Of a stretch of DNA of 64,000 nucleotides, positions 12,913 through 23,400 are shown piece by piece (position 1 is the first letter of the stretch; each line of letters opens with the position of its first letter). This stretch comes from Macrosoma leucophasiata (Eukaryota > Arthropoda > Insecta > Lepidoptera > Hedylidae): positions 12,666,001 to 12,730,000 of the forward strand of contig JAWQUS010000026.1 in NCBI GenBank assembly GCA_036365455.1. Reading direction: 5' to 3'. The notes beneath the pieces are model-generated. The model was given only the letters and a program-made list of their open reading frames with translations. It was not told the DNA's origin and did not search any database. Position numbers and translations under genes: made by a program.

Positions 12913-13383
12913 GGGGGCGTCCATAAATTACGTGAGGTGTTTTTTTTTCGTATGTCTGTCCCCCCCTCCCCCCTGGTGAGATGTCGTGAGATTTTATTCA
13001 ACCCCCTCCCCCGTCCCCCAAACTCGCGTGAGATTTTTCAAAATGTAAGTATGTAAACGCGTTGGATTTTTATTGAAAACTTTATTTTATTTACAACTAG
13101 TTAAGACAAGAAATTAATATTGCTGATAGCTATAAGTGTGAAAAAAATGAAACAATAGAGTACTTAAATCTAAACTATTGCGATTAAAAAAAAATATCTA
13201 CTCCAATTCAGCCCGCGCGAAAATACCTAAGTAGTAGTACCTAAGTATATTTCTTTGTTTCAATCAGAAAAAAAATTGCGTGATATTTGCCGAGATCCCT
13301 TCTTTCCCCAATGTAAGATTAGACGAGATTTGTCTCGACCCCCTCCCCCCCTTAAACATCTCACGTAATTTATGGACGCCCCC
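12913..13383. mobile_element. PIF/Harbinger-like MITE, 471 bp
   Basis: Perfect inverted ends GGGGGCGTCCATAAATTACG extended by TGA, with TAA on both sides (12910-12912, 13384-13386) as a 3-bp duplication. Long C runs lie just inside both ends. No transposase. Confidence 0.85.
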
Positions 13384-13386
13384 TAA

Positions 13387-14400
13387 AATCGTTTCAAGTG
13401 GAACTTCTTTAGCATCGTTATCTTATCATTTGAAAGTCGATGAAACGAAAAACCAACAGTAAAAAGAGATACACATACTCTCATAAGATTGAACGTGGGG
13501 GAAAATGAGACAGGAAACATAAGCTTGAGAAAAGACATCACAACAACCGTGTTTTGTTTAATGTACCTTACCTATACTGTACCTACAAACTTATTACACC
13601 TACGTTTGAAGAGTTTTTCCATCATTTTTTACATTCGTCTCATTATCTTGAAGCCATGAAACCAAAATTTTTGAAGGTTTCACTTCTGCCACATGTGAAT
13701 TGCACGTAATACCTACTTAATATGTTTTTTTTGTCCATTATTTTTAATTTTCAATTCAGTAAGTACCATAAATACCTACTTAGTAGTCCGAGGCGGCGTT
13801 AGGCGTAGGCCGTGTAGGCCACTGCCCACGGCCTCGTGGTGCATTGGGCCTCGCGAAATGGACAGGAACAAATCCAAGAGAGATGGCAGTCATGGCAGCA
13901 TAGCGCTATGCTGCCGTGCCTGCCCTCTCTCTGCGGCACGTACAGAATAGATAAATAAATAATATCTAAACGCAACCCTTTGCGGGCATCTAACCGTATG
14001 ATAGATAAGGTTATGTGGCCTACGCCCTTGAGCACCGCCACTGGAACCCTACCACTAGAACATAACACTTATTGCTAACGAAACCCAAATTATACATTAA
14101 AATAATGTATAATGTAACTTACCTAACTTAACTTTGGCTGGGGTGGCTGCGAGCTGATTTTTTTTGTAGACTACAGGTCTACCAAAAAAAAACTAGTATA
14201 CAATATTGTATATTATTACATATTCTCTAATTGAATAGGTACTTAATTCACAAAGGCCTGTTAACATCAAATCAACACACTATCGTGAAGATATTAATAA
14301 GTTTATGTGTTTTGTATGCGAGTTAATTGCAACGAACTGTAAACCATGATGTTGTTGGTAGGTGATTATTACAGGCCTTGTATTTACTATGTATATAATG
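13387..14400. other. No gene; one short GC-richer patch
   Basis: 13790-14060 has GGCGTAGGCCGTGTAGGCCA and GCGGGCATCTAACC, an unassigned patch that may be a decayed family A relative. The rest is AT-rich. Confidence 0.35.
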
Positions 14401-14404
14401 TAGA

Positions 14405-14590
14405 CATATTATGTCTCTTCACGTCAAGTTCCTTACGAGGTAGGCAGAGGGTGTGGAGTACCAGATATCCCGGTCCTGACACACCTCCTGCTTCTTCTAC
14501 ATTAGAAACCCATTCAACATTATCTTCATACATGCACGCCGATTCCTAAGACCTTTGACGCCACTCTCAGACAGTATTCGACCTTGTTCC
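14405..14590 (-). pseudogene. LINE-like 3' end, reverse copy
   Basis: Reverse match to 5377-5640: TTCACGTCAAGTTCCTTACG, ATATCCCGGTCCTGACACAC, ATGCACGCCGATTCCTAAGA, ACTCTCAGACAGTATTCGAC. Confidence 0.6.
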
Positions 14591-14944
14591 GCCTTGAATT
14601 TCAATAAATACATATTATACCTCACTTGAGTCCAGTGTCGTTCAGTAAATGTGCTAGTAATTACGGTTTATGTCTCTAGCGGGGTCCTTTATCAGAAACT
14701 TTACCAGTAAGATGCCATCTGGTCAACAATTACGTATCTATTGATAAAAATTTGTTGGTCATTCTAACGAAATTATTGTAATTAACTTAATCACGAAGAT
14801 ATCTATCACGTTTGCGCATATTGTTATTTGCAAAGAATTCCTCTAATATCTTTGGTTATTTGCATCATAATTGTTTTATATTATTTCGCATTAACACATG
14901 CTTGTGAAATATATTTTATTTAAAGAAAAAGGGAAAGAAAAATT

Positions 14945-15021
14945 TGACTTCAGGCGAGACTCGAACTCGCGGCCTACTGGGAATCTCGTCCAGCCGCTCT
15001 TCCAATTGAGCTACTGAAGTC
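14945..15021 (-). pseudogene. tRNA-like sequence, probably pseudogene or SINE head
   Basis: The minus strand gives acceptor pair GACTTCA/TGAAGTC, D stem GCTC/GAGC and T arm GCGAG TTCGAGT CTCGC. The anticodon loop, as the stem can pair, is 9 bases (ACGAGATTC) instead of 7, so no anticodon can be named. Box A and box B are present. Confidence 0.55.
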
Positions 15022-15411
15022 CTGCCCGATTTGTCAAATCTTTTCTTCACATTTATTGCATTGCTTTATGGTAGCAGCAGCGCCATCGATTGCCAACTAT
15101 GCTGCATCATATCTATCACGTGAGCGTCAAATTGTTTGATTATTTATTTGTTAAACTACCCAATCCAGTTTTTTTTAGAAAAGATTGTATGGAACTTGAT
15201 TCAGTATCCATAATTATATATATATATTAAATAGTTATATCAAGTTCCGTTTGATCCCAGACATTAGTTCTGTATTTATATATTACATATTTATATACCT
15301 AGATAGTCCTTACAGGATTAACGTCAGACTTAGGGCCGCTTTCACCGTTGTAATAAAACGCGATCAAATCATGTAAAACCTTCTCAGAGCAAACGGTGAA
15401 ATCCGCTCTTA

Positions 15412-15550
15412 TGGTGAGATTCACAGACCGCACTACGACTTTACTTTGAGCAAAGTGTGCTTAGAACTGTCAGAAATGTATGGGTTTTGACAGTTCGAAG
15501 CGTACTTTGCTCGAAAGTAAAGTCGTACTGCGGTCTGTGAATCTCGCCCT
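15412..15550. mobile_element. Palindromic MITE, 139 bp
   Basis: Almost the whole element is one inverted repeat: GAGATTCACAGACCGCA on the left and its complement on the right, then the ACGACTTTACTTTGAGCAAAG block inward, with a small centre TGTATGGG. TTA flanks both ends (15409-15411, 15551-15553), which suits a PIF/Harbinger-type duplication. Confidence 0.8.
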
Positions 15551-16014
15551 TTAGATCGCTGGCGTCCAGTTTGAGGCCTCGTGGTTTATTAGTGGTTTGG
15601 TTCATTCGTGTTATTGTAAGGTGGAAATATAATTACAATTTCTAACATGAATGGCCAAATAGGTACCTACCTAAGGATTATGTAGTGAAAACGGATTTTA
15701 TGTTTTTTTGATACTCTTGGTAACAAAACACACGATAAACTCGTTAATAAAAAAGCTATTATAAATTTGTAGTTACGTGATATAGGTACCTACATACACG
15801 TACTCATTTAAAATCATATTTAAGACATACAATATTTTGTACTTATCGTGTTTTTCTGAGTTCGTCGCGTGGAACGTAATGCGTATAATATGTTTTTTTG
15901 TATTATGTAGGTATTATATTATGTATTTGCACCACATTGTTATGTAACAGATGCACTTATTACATTTAATGTCTGTAGTACATACTTATATAATATTTCA
16001 GCATAATATAAAAA

Positions 16015-16130
16015 TACTGCATGTATGAATAGAATTATGAATGTAGAAGAATCACGGGAGGTGTAGCAGGGCCGGCGCTCCACTCTCTCTACCTATTCCG
16101 TAAGGGACTTGGCGTGAAGATACATACATA
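16015..16130 (+). repeat. LINE-like 3' tail fragment
   Basis: ACTGCATGTATGAATAGAAT, CTACCTATTCCGTAAGGGAC, TTGGCGTGAAGATACATACA; the 3' part of the same family. Confidence 0.55.
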
Positions 16131-16140
16131 TTACATACAT

Positions 16141-16225
16141 TTCTTTATGTAAGGATGGTGGCAAACAAGCATGCAGTTCATATGTATGCACCCGCGCACA
16201 GCTGGGGTGGGCCGCTAGTTAACCA
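16141..16225 (-). repeat. Family A 3' fragment joined to a family G end
   Basis: ATGGTGGCAAACAAGCATGC (reverse family A 3' end) runs into CAGCTGGGGTGGGCCGCTAG, the end of family G. Confidence 0.5.
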
Positions 16226-16314
16226 TATTTACTATCCAAAAAAAAAGTAAAAAATACCTACTTGCGGCCATATTTTGATAGGCAACCTAGTAGATAGATA
16301 TATATTCTCTAGAT

Positions 16315-16500
16315 CAATGATTCCCAAAGTGGTCCATATAGACCCCCTAGGGTCCATGGGAGACTCGATGGGGTCTACGTATATGCGTAAATAAAAATGG
16401 GATATATGGGAAAGTGATATAAATGTTAGCAAGTGTGGGTCCACCGAAACCAGAAAAAAATAGAAACGGGTCTACAAGAAAAATAGTTTGGGAACCTCTG
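16315..16500. mobile_element. hAT-type MITE, 186 bp
   Basis: Ends CAATGATTCCCAAAGT and CAGAGGTTCCCAAACT (right end in reverse) with perfect 8-bp duplication CTCTAGAT (16307-16314, 16501-16508). The ends have the CAG..GTTCCCAAA form common in hAT elements. Confidence 0.9.
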
Positions 16501-17159
16501 CTCTAGATCATAAATATACGTAAACATCAGGTTTGCAGCATATTTGGATGAACGAAATAATTCTGCAGTGGGAACCTAACCTATACCGATTTATTATAAT
16601 ATCAAAAGCAGCAATTACTTATCAACTCGCAAAATCGTTATTTTCAATCAGAAATAACGTGATCAAAGAACGATTATGATAATAAAAACAGCAATGAATA
16701 CGATGATGACCCGAAGATCATTTGATTCCGTACTCTTTGTGAGGAATGCATTTTATCGAATAATTAAACCGATTCATATCTTGACTGTTATTAAACACTG
16801 ATACATACAGCATGGGCAAGACAATTTAAACTAAGTAGCTAGGTACACCCTGTAAGATTTCTAGTATTCCTGCAAAAATCGAATTGAAACAGGTCAAAGT
16901 TTAGTCGCAAAACTATAATGATTTTGTTTATTATAACTGTTATCAAACTGTTTTTTTTTATGTTATAAACTGGCAAACAAACATACAGTTTACATTGATG
17001 GCGTGATTGGCGTGTAACCGTGAGCTTGCATTGATGAAACATTCATATAAAAACATGTCAAAATCCCTGTTTCTTGACAATGTATCGTATCGCGTTTGCA
17101 CTGTTATGAAACATGTAAAAGCAAAACACGTACCGCGGAAATAAATCAAACGACTTGAA

Positions 17160-17486
17160 TTGCAACAAGTTTTATCAATAAGAAATCTTGGAACATGTTG
17201 TTTGATTAGGTTGTCAGATTTACGCTCAGGGTATCGGATCTTGTCCACTAAACAGTCATGCACGCTTAAATGTCTTTGCCTTTGGCGGCGTCGTGTGGCG
17301 GGTTGCTCACTTCCCTCTAAAATGGTCGAGGAGGGCAATGGCTGTCACATGCGTCATACTCGTGAACGGGTGCTGTTGGTGGGGACTGGTCTGTTCTGGT
17401 TTGCAGGGGCTACATCACATTTAGTAGATAGCAGTTTATTTGCATCTATGCTATGGACGTTGACATTATTTGGTTTTTCACGATAA
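17160..17486 (+). other. Unassigned 108-codon frame
   Basis: An open frame on + overlaps one on the minus strand. The sequence is less AT-rich than its surroundings. I recognise no domain on either strand, and the splice signals are not convincing. It may be an eroded transposon protein. Confidence 0.15.
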
Positions 17487-18289
17487 TCTGTACTAGATTT
17501 AAGCTTTCATTTAAAAGAGCTCTTACTGAGTTTGTTGGGTAGCGGAGTTCTTCTCAGTAGTGACTGCACTTGGAACTCTGCTAAGTGAATAACATTGATC
17601 TTGACGAATAAGTTTTTCTTTTTCTTCATTTATTATCATTGAAGGAATTGAAAAATTTTATGATTATTATGTTTTAACCAAATAGTTTAAATTTTAATTT
17701 TTAATTTACTATTAATATATGATTTTTCTTTACTATATGTAATGGTTATTCGCTCTAGGTAGTTTATGATTTATTGACGTTTTGAAAGTATCTGTAAAGA
17801 TCTATTCGAAATCTATAAAAAAAATAAAAATTAAAAAAAATAAATAAATGTTTCGTGTTTACCAGATGGTTCGGAAAACTTAAAAAACTCGAATGTACAC
17901 AAATTGTGTGATTTGTATAGCGACAATGCAAACGTCAACTTAGACATATCATAGACAAACATGAATAAAAGACATGTTTTATGTAAACACAGATAACAAC
18001 AAATCTTGAGATGTTTCACTAAAATGATAGGTTTGACAGCAGTGCGAACGCAAGCGCCAACATGACATATCGCAATACATATTTTATGCGACGAGTTGTG
18101 AAACATCATCATGTTTATGTTTTTAGTGCAAACTAGGGGTAAGCAATAGATGAAACAAGGGGGAGGGGGGAATGTATGGAGATATCGCAAGTATTTATTT
18201 CTTCTTTGAGTGCCCTTATTTCAAAAATTTCAAGTTGTGTAGCCTATCACAATCAACATGAAACCAGAAAACCCGTCGGAAAATACAGC

Positions 18290-18650
18290 GAAATCTATCG
18301 TTTAATTGGACGCCTTGTTTTGGTTCTCATGCGGATCTCCTCATTTCTGATTCTTCTCATTTTGAAACTCCGAAGTTATCGTCATAGCTCATCGAATAGC
18401 AAGACTCAAGTGGCAGTGGGCAGGGCACATAACTCGAAGAACTGACGGTCGTTGGGGCAGAAAAGTTTTGGAATGGCGACCGGGCACCGGAAGACGAAGC
18501 ATAGGCAGGTCCCCCACAAAATGGACCGACGATCTGTTGAAGGTCGCGGGTATCCACTGGATAAAGTCGGCCTAGGACCGTTCGTTGTGGTAAACTTTGG
18601 GGGAGGCCTTTGTCCAGCCGTGGACGTCTTTTTGCTGAAATGATGATGAT
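18290..18650 (+). pseudogene. RTE-type LINE 3' end, diverged
   Basis: Same family as 6630-7005: AGGGCACATAACTCGAAGAA, TGGAATGGCGACCGGGCACC, and the end GCCGTGGACGTCTTTTTGCT with a GATGAT tail. Several frame breaks. Confidence 0.8.
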
Positions 18651-19104
18651 GATTGTTGTTTTACTTGTAAATAATATACCTACATACTTACCTACGGTCT
18701 ATATTAATAAATTAGCAAAAGTGTTCTGTGGTTAAGCTATGAGATAGTTTGTCTGAATGTTACTAATTTTATATTTTCAAAAATATTTTATCATGACATT
18801 CTATTCACCAACACTGTGCATATTCATATAATGTAGCATTGCTTTGTCCATCCTGTATATGACAGTTGTTGTTTATTATTTCGAAACAAGTTGTGAAAGG
18901 CATGCCCCAGGGTTATATTGACTGGCGAAGCCATTGCAATTACGCACGTGATCTGGATACAATTCAATAAACAACGTATGGATTTGTATATATGTATAGC
19001 TACGGCATATTCATTAGACGACACAGAAGGGATATAAATAGATAAGGGTGTTGGAGATTCTGGTTTGCCTTTTCAAGATATTACCATCTATTTTTCTGAT
19101 ATAT

Positions 19105-19271
19105 TTTTTTCCTGTAGACCCCTTTCAATTTTTATCTGGTTTCGGTGGATCCACCTTGCTACATTTATTTCACATTCTCATATTTCCAATTTTTATTCAC
19201 ACCTACGTAGACTCCGATCTAGTCTCCCATGGACCTCAGAGGGTCCACCTGGACCACTTTGGAAATCACTG
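19105..19271. mobile_element. Second copy of the 16.3-kb hAT MITE, inverted and decayed
   Basis: It reads as the reverse complement of 16315-16500: the GTAGACCCC, GGTTTCGGTGGATCCACC and GGTCCACCTGGACCACTTTGG blocks correspond. The CAGTG end is at 19271. The left end is not clear. Confidence 0.7.
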
Positions 19272-19442
19272 GGTTAGATGGTAATGTATGGCCCCGTAAT
19301 AACTATCACAGAGACATAGCAACTAAAAGGGGTGGCGATGCATTTGCATTTTGACCTTTGGTTTTTTGTAGATGTCTATAGGCTGCAGTCATCACTTCAT
19401 CAATGTGAGGTGCATGCCTGTTTGCCACCTTCGTTACATTAA
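19272..19442 (+). repeat. Family A, diverged 3' half
   Basis: AGATGGTAATGTATGGCCCC to TGTTTGCCACCTTCGTTACA, directly beside the hAT MITE that ends at 19271. Confidence 0.7.
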
Positions 19443-19862
19443 ATGTTATCGCATGTCTAAATATTTACTTAGTCAGAAATATTTACTTCTTAATTAGGTA
19501 ATCGTAGAAAACTGATACTCAAATGTTGTTAGAACAGTCCAAACTTCACCAACATATCTAAGTTTAAAGGTCATTATAGCATGAAGGTACCACTACCTAA
19601 CTTTATGCCTATACTAGGTATAACAAAATAGTAGATTATTCATAATGATATTCGAGTTTCACTGAAGTTCTGTTTCTCTGGAGACATCTTTCAAATAGGG
19701 ATGTTGAATGGGTATGAAGTTACTACTTTTTGTCATTTGACATGAAAGCGACTTGCAAATTGGTTATAAAGATACAAAAATCGTATCGTTTGAGATAGAA
19801 GAATTTTCAAGTGACGAAAAACGCCCTTGAGTCCCTACTCTGTATCTCTACACCACCAGGGG

Positions 19863-20090
19863 GCCGACCGCCTAACTCTAATGCTCCCGTTAAGACGTTA
19901 TTTTATCAGTTTTGTATTGCACGTAATTAACACGTTTCTTTTTCTTTAGACTGTGGTATTGCTATGAAGTATGTACTATTATGTACCTACGGCCGAAAAC
20001 ACCTCCCTGGTAAAAGTTAAGCGGCACGAAACTGACAGAATGGCATCATAATCGAAAGCATCAAGAAAGCATTTGAGTTAGGCGGTCGGC
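19863..20090. mobile_element. MITE, 228 bp, just upstream of MCTS1 exon 2
   Basis: Inverted ends GCCGACCGCCTAACTC, then a one-base mismatch and AATGC. The element contains no frame. Target duplication not clear. It ends 161 bases before the MCTS1 exon. Confidence 0.7.
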
Positions 20091-20251
20091 TCAGAGTAAG
20101 TTTCTACGTTTTAACATTTTCCGACTTAAATAAAACTCCGAAAACTAGGTCACCAACAGCTAATGTAAGCTCGAATGTTTACCACGTGTGACCGTATAAG
20201 TAATTCGATTTGTGCGTGCACGTGCTCATCTGTAGTCCCCCTCGGTTGCAG

Positions 20252-20404
20252 GTTCGATGAGAAGGAGAGCATATCAGGCGTGCAGCAACTGAAGTCCTCG
20301 GTGCAGAAGGGCATCAGATCCCGTCTGTTGGAGCTGTATCCGCATCTGGACAACTATATCGACCAGGTGCTACCTAAGAAGGACACTTTTAGGATTGTCA
20401 AATG
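20252..20404 (+). CDS. MCTS1: MCTS1 coding exon 2
   Basis: The acceptor is a pyrimidine tract ending TTGCAG. The exon begins with the last base of a codon followed by FDEKES, exactly where the family's MFKK start would join. It ends in TG before GTCAGT. It encodes the start of the N-terminal domain ([16 protein letters not shown] to RIVK). Confidence 0.93.
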
Positions 20405-23400
20405 GTCAGTTGTGTTAAGTTGTATGAGAATTTAATTAAGGTTTTTTTTTCATTCGATGGAATAAGCAGAGGTTGAATGATAAGCATAATTAATTATTAA
20501 GGTTATACCTAGGCAAAGAGATTTTTTTTGTTTTATTATGCGTTGATTGAAACTAAATTGAAATGACTTTGTTCGTTATTGACATTGATCTGGCACATAT
20601 CCAAACTGCCACAGTAGATATCTTATCCATTGAAAAAGTTCCTGAAATAATAACTGAAGAACCTGCCTGAACCAAGCATCGAACTCGGGATGTTTAGTGC
20701 CGCTCCCACTAAGCAACTAAAGCCATAAATGTTTTTGTAGTTATTATCTTAATATATATAAATCTCGTGTCACAATGTTTGTCCTCAATGGACTCCTAAA
20801 CCACTTAACCAATTATAATAAAATTCGCACACCATGTGCAGTTCGATCCAACTTGAGAGATAGGATAGCTTACACCACGCTATGACTAATAGGAGCAGAG
20901 CAGCGCGGGCGAAGCCGGGACGGGCCGCTAGTAATAATATACGTTTGTGTTTGTAGGTACCTTATACAGGACTCAAATCAACTCAAAAGATTAACTCAAT
21001 AAAATTCTAATATGTGTCTTATGTAATGGAAGTGGTAAACAAGCATGCAGTTCACAGTGATGTTAAGTAATGACTGCAGCCTATAGACACTTTCACAAAG
21101 ACCAAGGTCAAAATGTAGTTGCGTTACCACTCTTGAGGCCTAAGGTGTAATGCCTCTGGAAATTACAGGGCCGTACATTACCACCTGACCGGAACACGAT
21201 AGTGCTGAACACTACCATTTAGCGGCACGTATATTAGGTAATGCGGTGGTGCCTCCGCCCGCGAGCTCCGTCACTGGAGCTCTACCACCAGTAAAATCAA
21301 CGATTTAGGTCATTGTTTTAACTTAGGTTCAAGTTAAGCTGTCGGGAAGTAGGTTACAAGTTTTTTATGGTCAGTATAAGTAGATAGCAAAGAGGTTTTA
21401 AGGGTCGTATACTTTTACTACGTTGAACTAGAAATTTATAGTTACGAGTTATGAAGCCGTAAGCTTTTGTATGACAATGGTAAAACAACATAAAAGATTT
21501 AGAACATTGCTTTGTTAAAATATCTACCTGAAAGGTAGCGGGTACATACGAGTTATTAGATAGAGTTGTTGGAAGCTGAAAAAAAAAACAAAAACTTGAA
21601 TATAACCTTTGTGTCTACGCGTGAAAAAAACTTAAAAGAAACAGACAATACAAACATTGTAGGCAAGGTAATACCTTTAGCGAATATTCAGATTGTTTTT
21701 ACGCATAATATAGGTAGGTACGCTTAATTTAATTTAATATAATAATTTGTACGTATACATCTATTTATGTATCTTTGGCTATTTTTAATGTATCTATATT
21801 AGGTATAATTACATATTATTATTATTTATTGTTTTTCCTTTTTTTTACACACATGTAGGTACACCACACTTGCAGTTCGCAACGTTCGTCAAAGGACCCA
21901 TCAGAATATCAGCGTTGCAGCTCTTGCTGCAACAAATAGCTGAAATGGGTGCCATTTTCTTGGCTTCACTTGACCATACCGATAGAGTTTGTTTATAAAA
22001 AATAAATAAAATAAAATACGCTTACACTCACAGCCCCACAGTAGGTATAAACCTGTGTCGTGGGTGCCGTTGTACACATACAACACATACACAAACACCC
22101 AGACCCGAAACAAATTTCTGTAGGCCATACAAATATTTGTTCCGGTGCGGGGATCGAACCCGCGACCCTTCGAATCAAACGGTGGTTTCGCACCGCTGGA
22201 CTAACCGGGTCGTCAAAAACGTTACGTTTATGCTAGTTGTCTCCTATTTTTTTTTTCTCTTTTCTGTTATATTATGTGTGTTGTCAGGTAAATAAATGTA
22301 TTTCTTTCTTTCTTTTTGAATGTATGTGTGCCTTAAAATTAGAGCATAGGCAGAGAATATGTAATAGCATAGTTCTTCTATTTTTACTAAGTATTTTCTG
22401 AATGTAAATGAGCCAAATTATGAAAGAATGTAAACATAATAATAGGTACTATAACGTTCCATATTAATGTCTTATATCAGTAGGCTCATAGTAAATTAGG
22501 TAGGCAATTTCTTTGGTGAGAAACTTTCGACAGAAGCTATGTTATAAAAACGCATGCAACTATGATAGCTACACAGTTGTGTAGTTCCCTTTAGCTCATC
22601 TATAGTTGTGAAATCGAACCGTTCCATCAAAATGTTATCTCAAAGGTTAAGAACCGTCGCCCTTCGAACGCAACGTTCACAATAACACGGCAATGGTCGT
22701 CATAGACAACACGTGTTTATAATTCCATACGTTGATCACGTGTATATCCACTGGGAACTACATTGTAGGGATTAATGGGGGTAGGCAGAGGTTACATGCA
22801 TAACATGCAAGTAAACACACTCGAGAATTGACGTTTTTTGAGTTCTTTGTTTTGCTTGGTGGCGACGCTATTGACATTTATTTATCGGACACATGACACA
22901 TTACCAAACTCCGAGGGTGACATTGGACATCTTCTTTAAAGGAAAAAAACTCAATAAACACTAAAGCAGTAGTGTCCTGCTAAAAATAAAATCATAAGCC
23001 TAGAATGGTCAAAAGAGTTTATGTATCATAGAAAGATTTATGTATAACTAGCTTTCCCCGCGACTTCGTCCGCGTGAGAATTTATGATTGTTCAGTATTT
23101 ACCCGGACGAAGTCGTAGGCGAAGCTAGTATAATAGTTACTCCTTATTACATAAGCTATCTGCCAGTGAAAGTCCCGTCAAAATCGGTCTAGCCGTTCCC
23201 GAGATTAGCGGGAACAAACAGACAGACAAAAATTGAAAAAAAAAAGGGTTTTTTGGTATATGTACCGTGTATACATACATATGCATTAAGTAAAAAGCGG
23301 TTATTTTTATATTACAAACAGACACTCCAATTTTATTTATTTGAATAGATAGATGTACCTACTTAGTTGGCAGTTACATCGATTGAAATTCAAACACGAT

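Noticed and set aside
20175..20435. MCTS1 starting at the ATG at 20175 without a first exon
   Set aside because: The residues before FDEKES (MFTTCDRIS..) do not fit the family, and a clear acceptor lies just before GTTCGATG.
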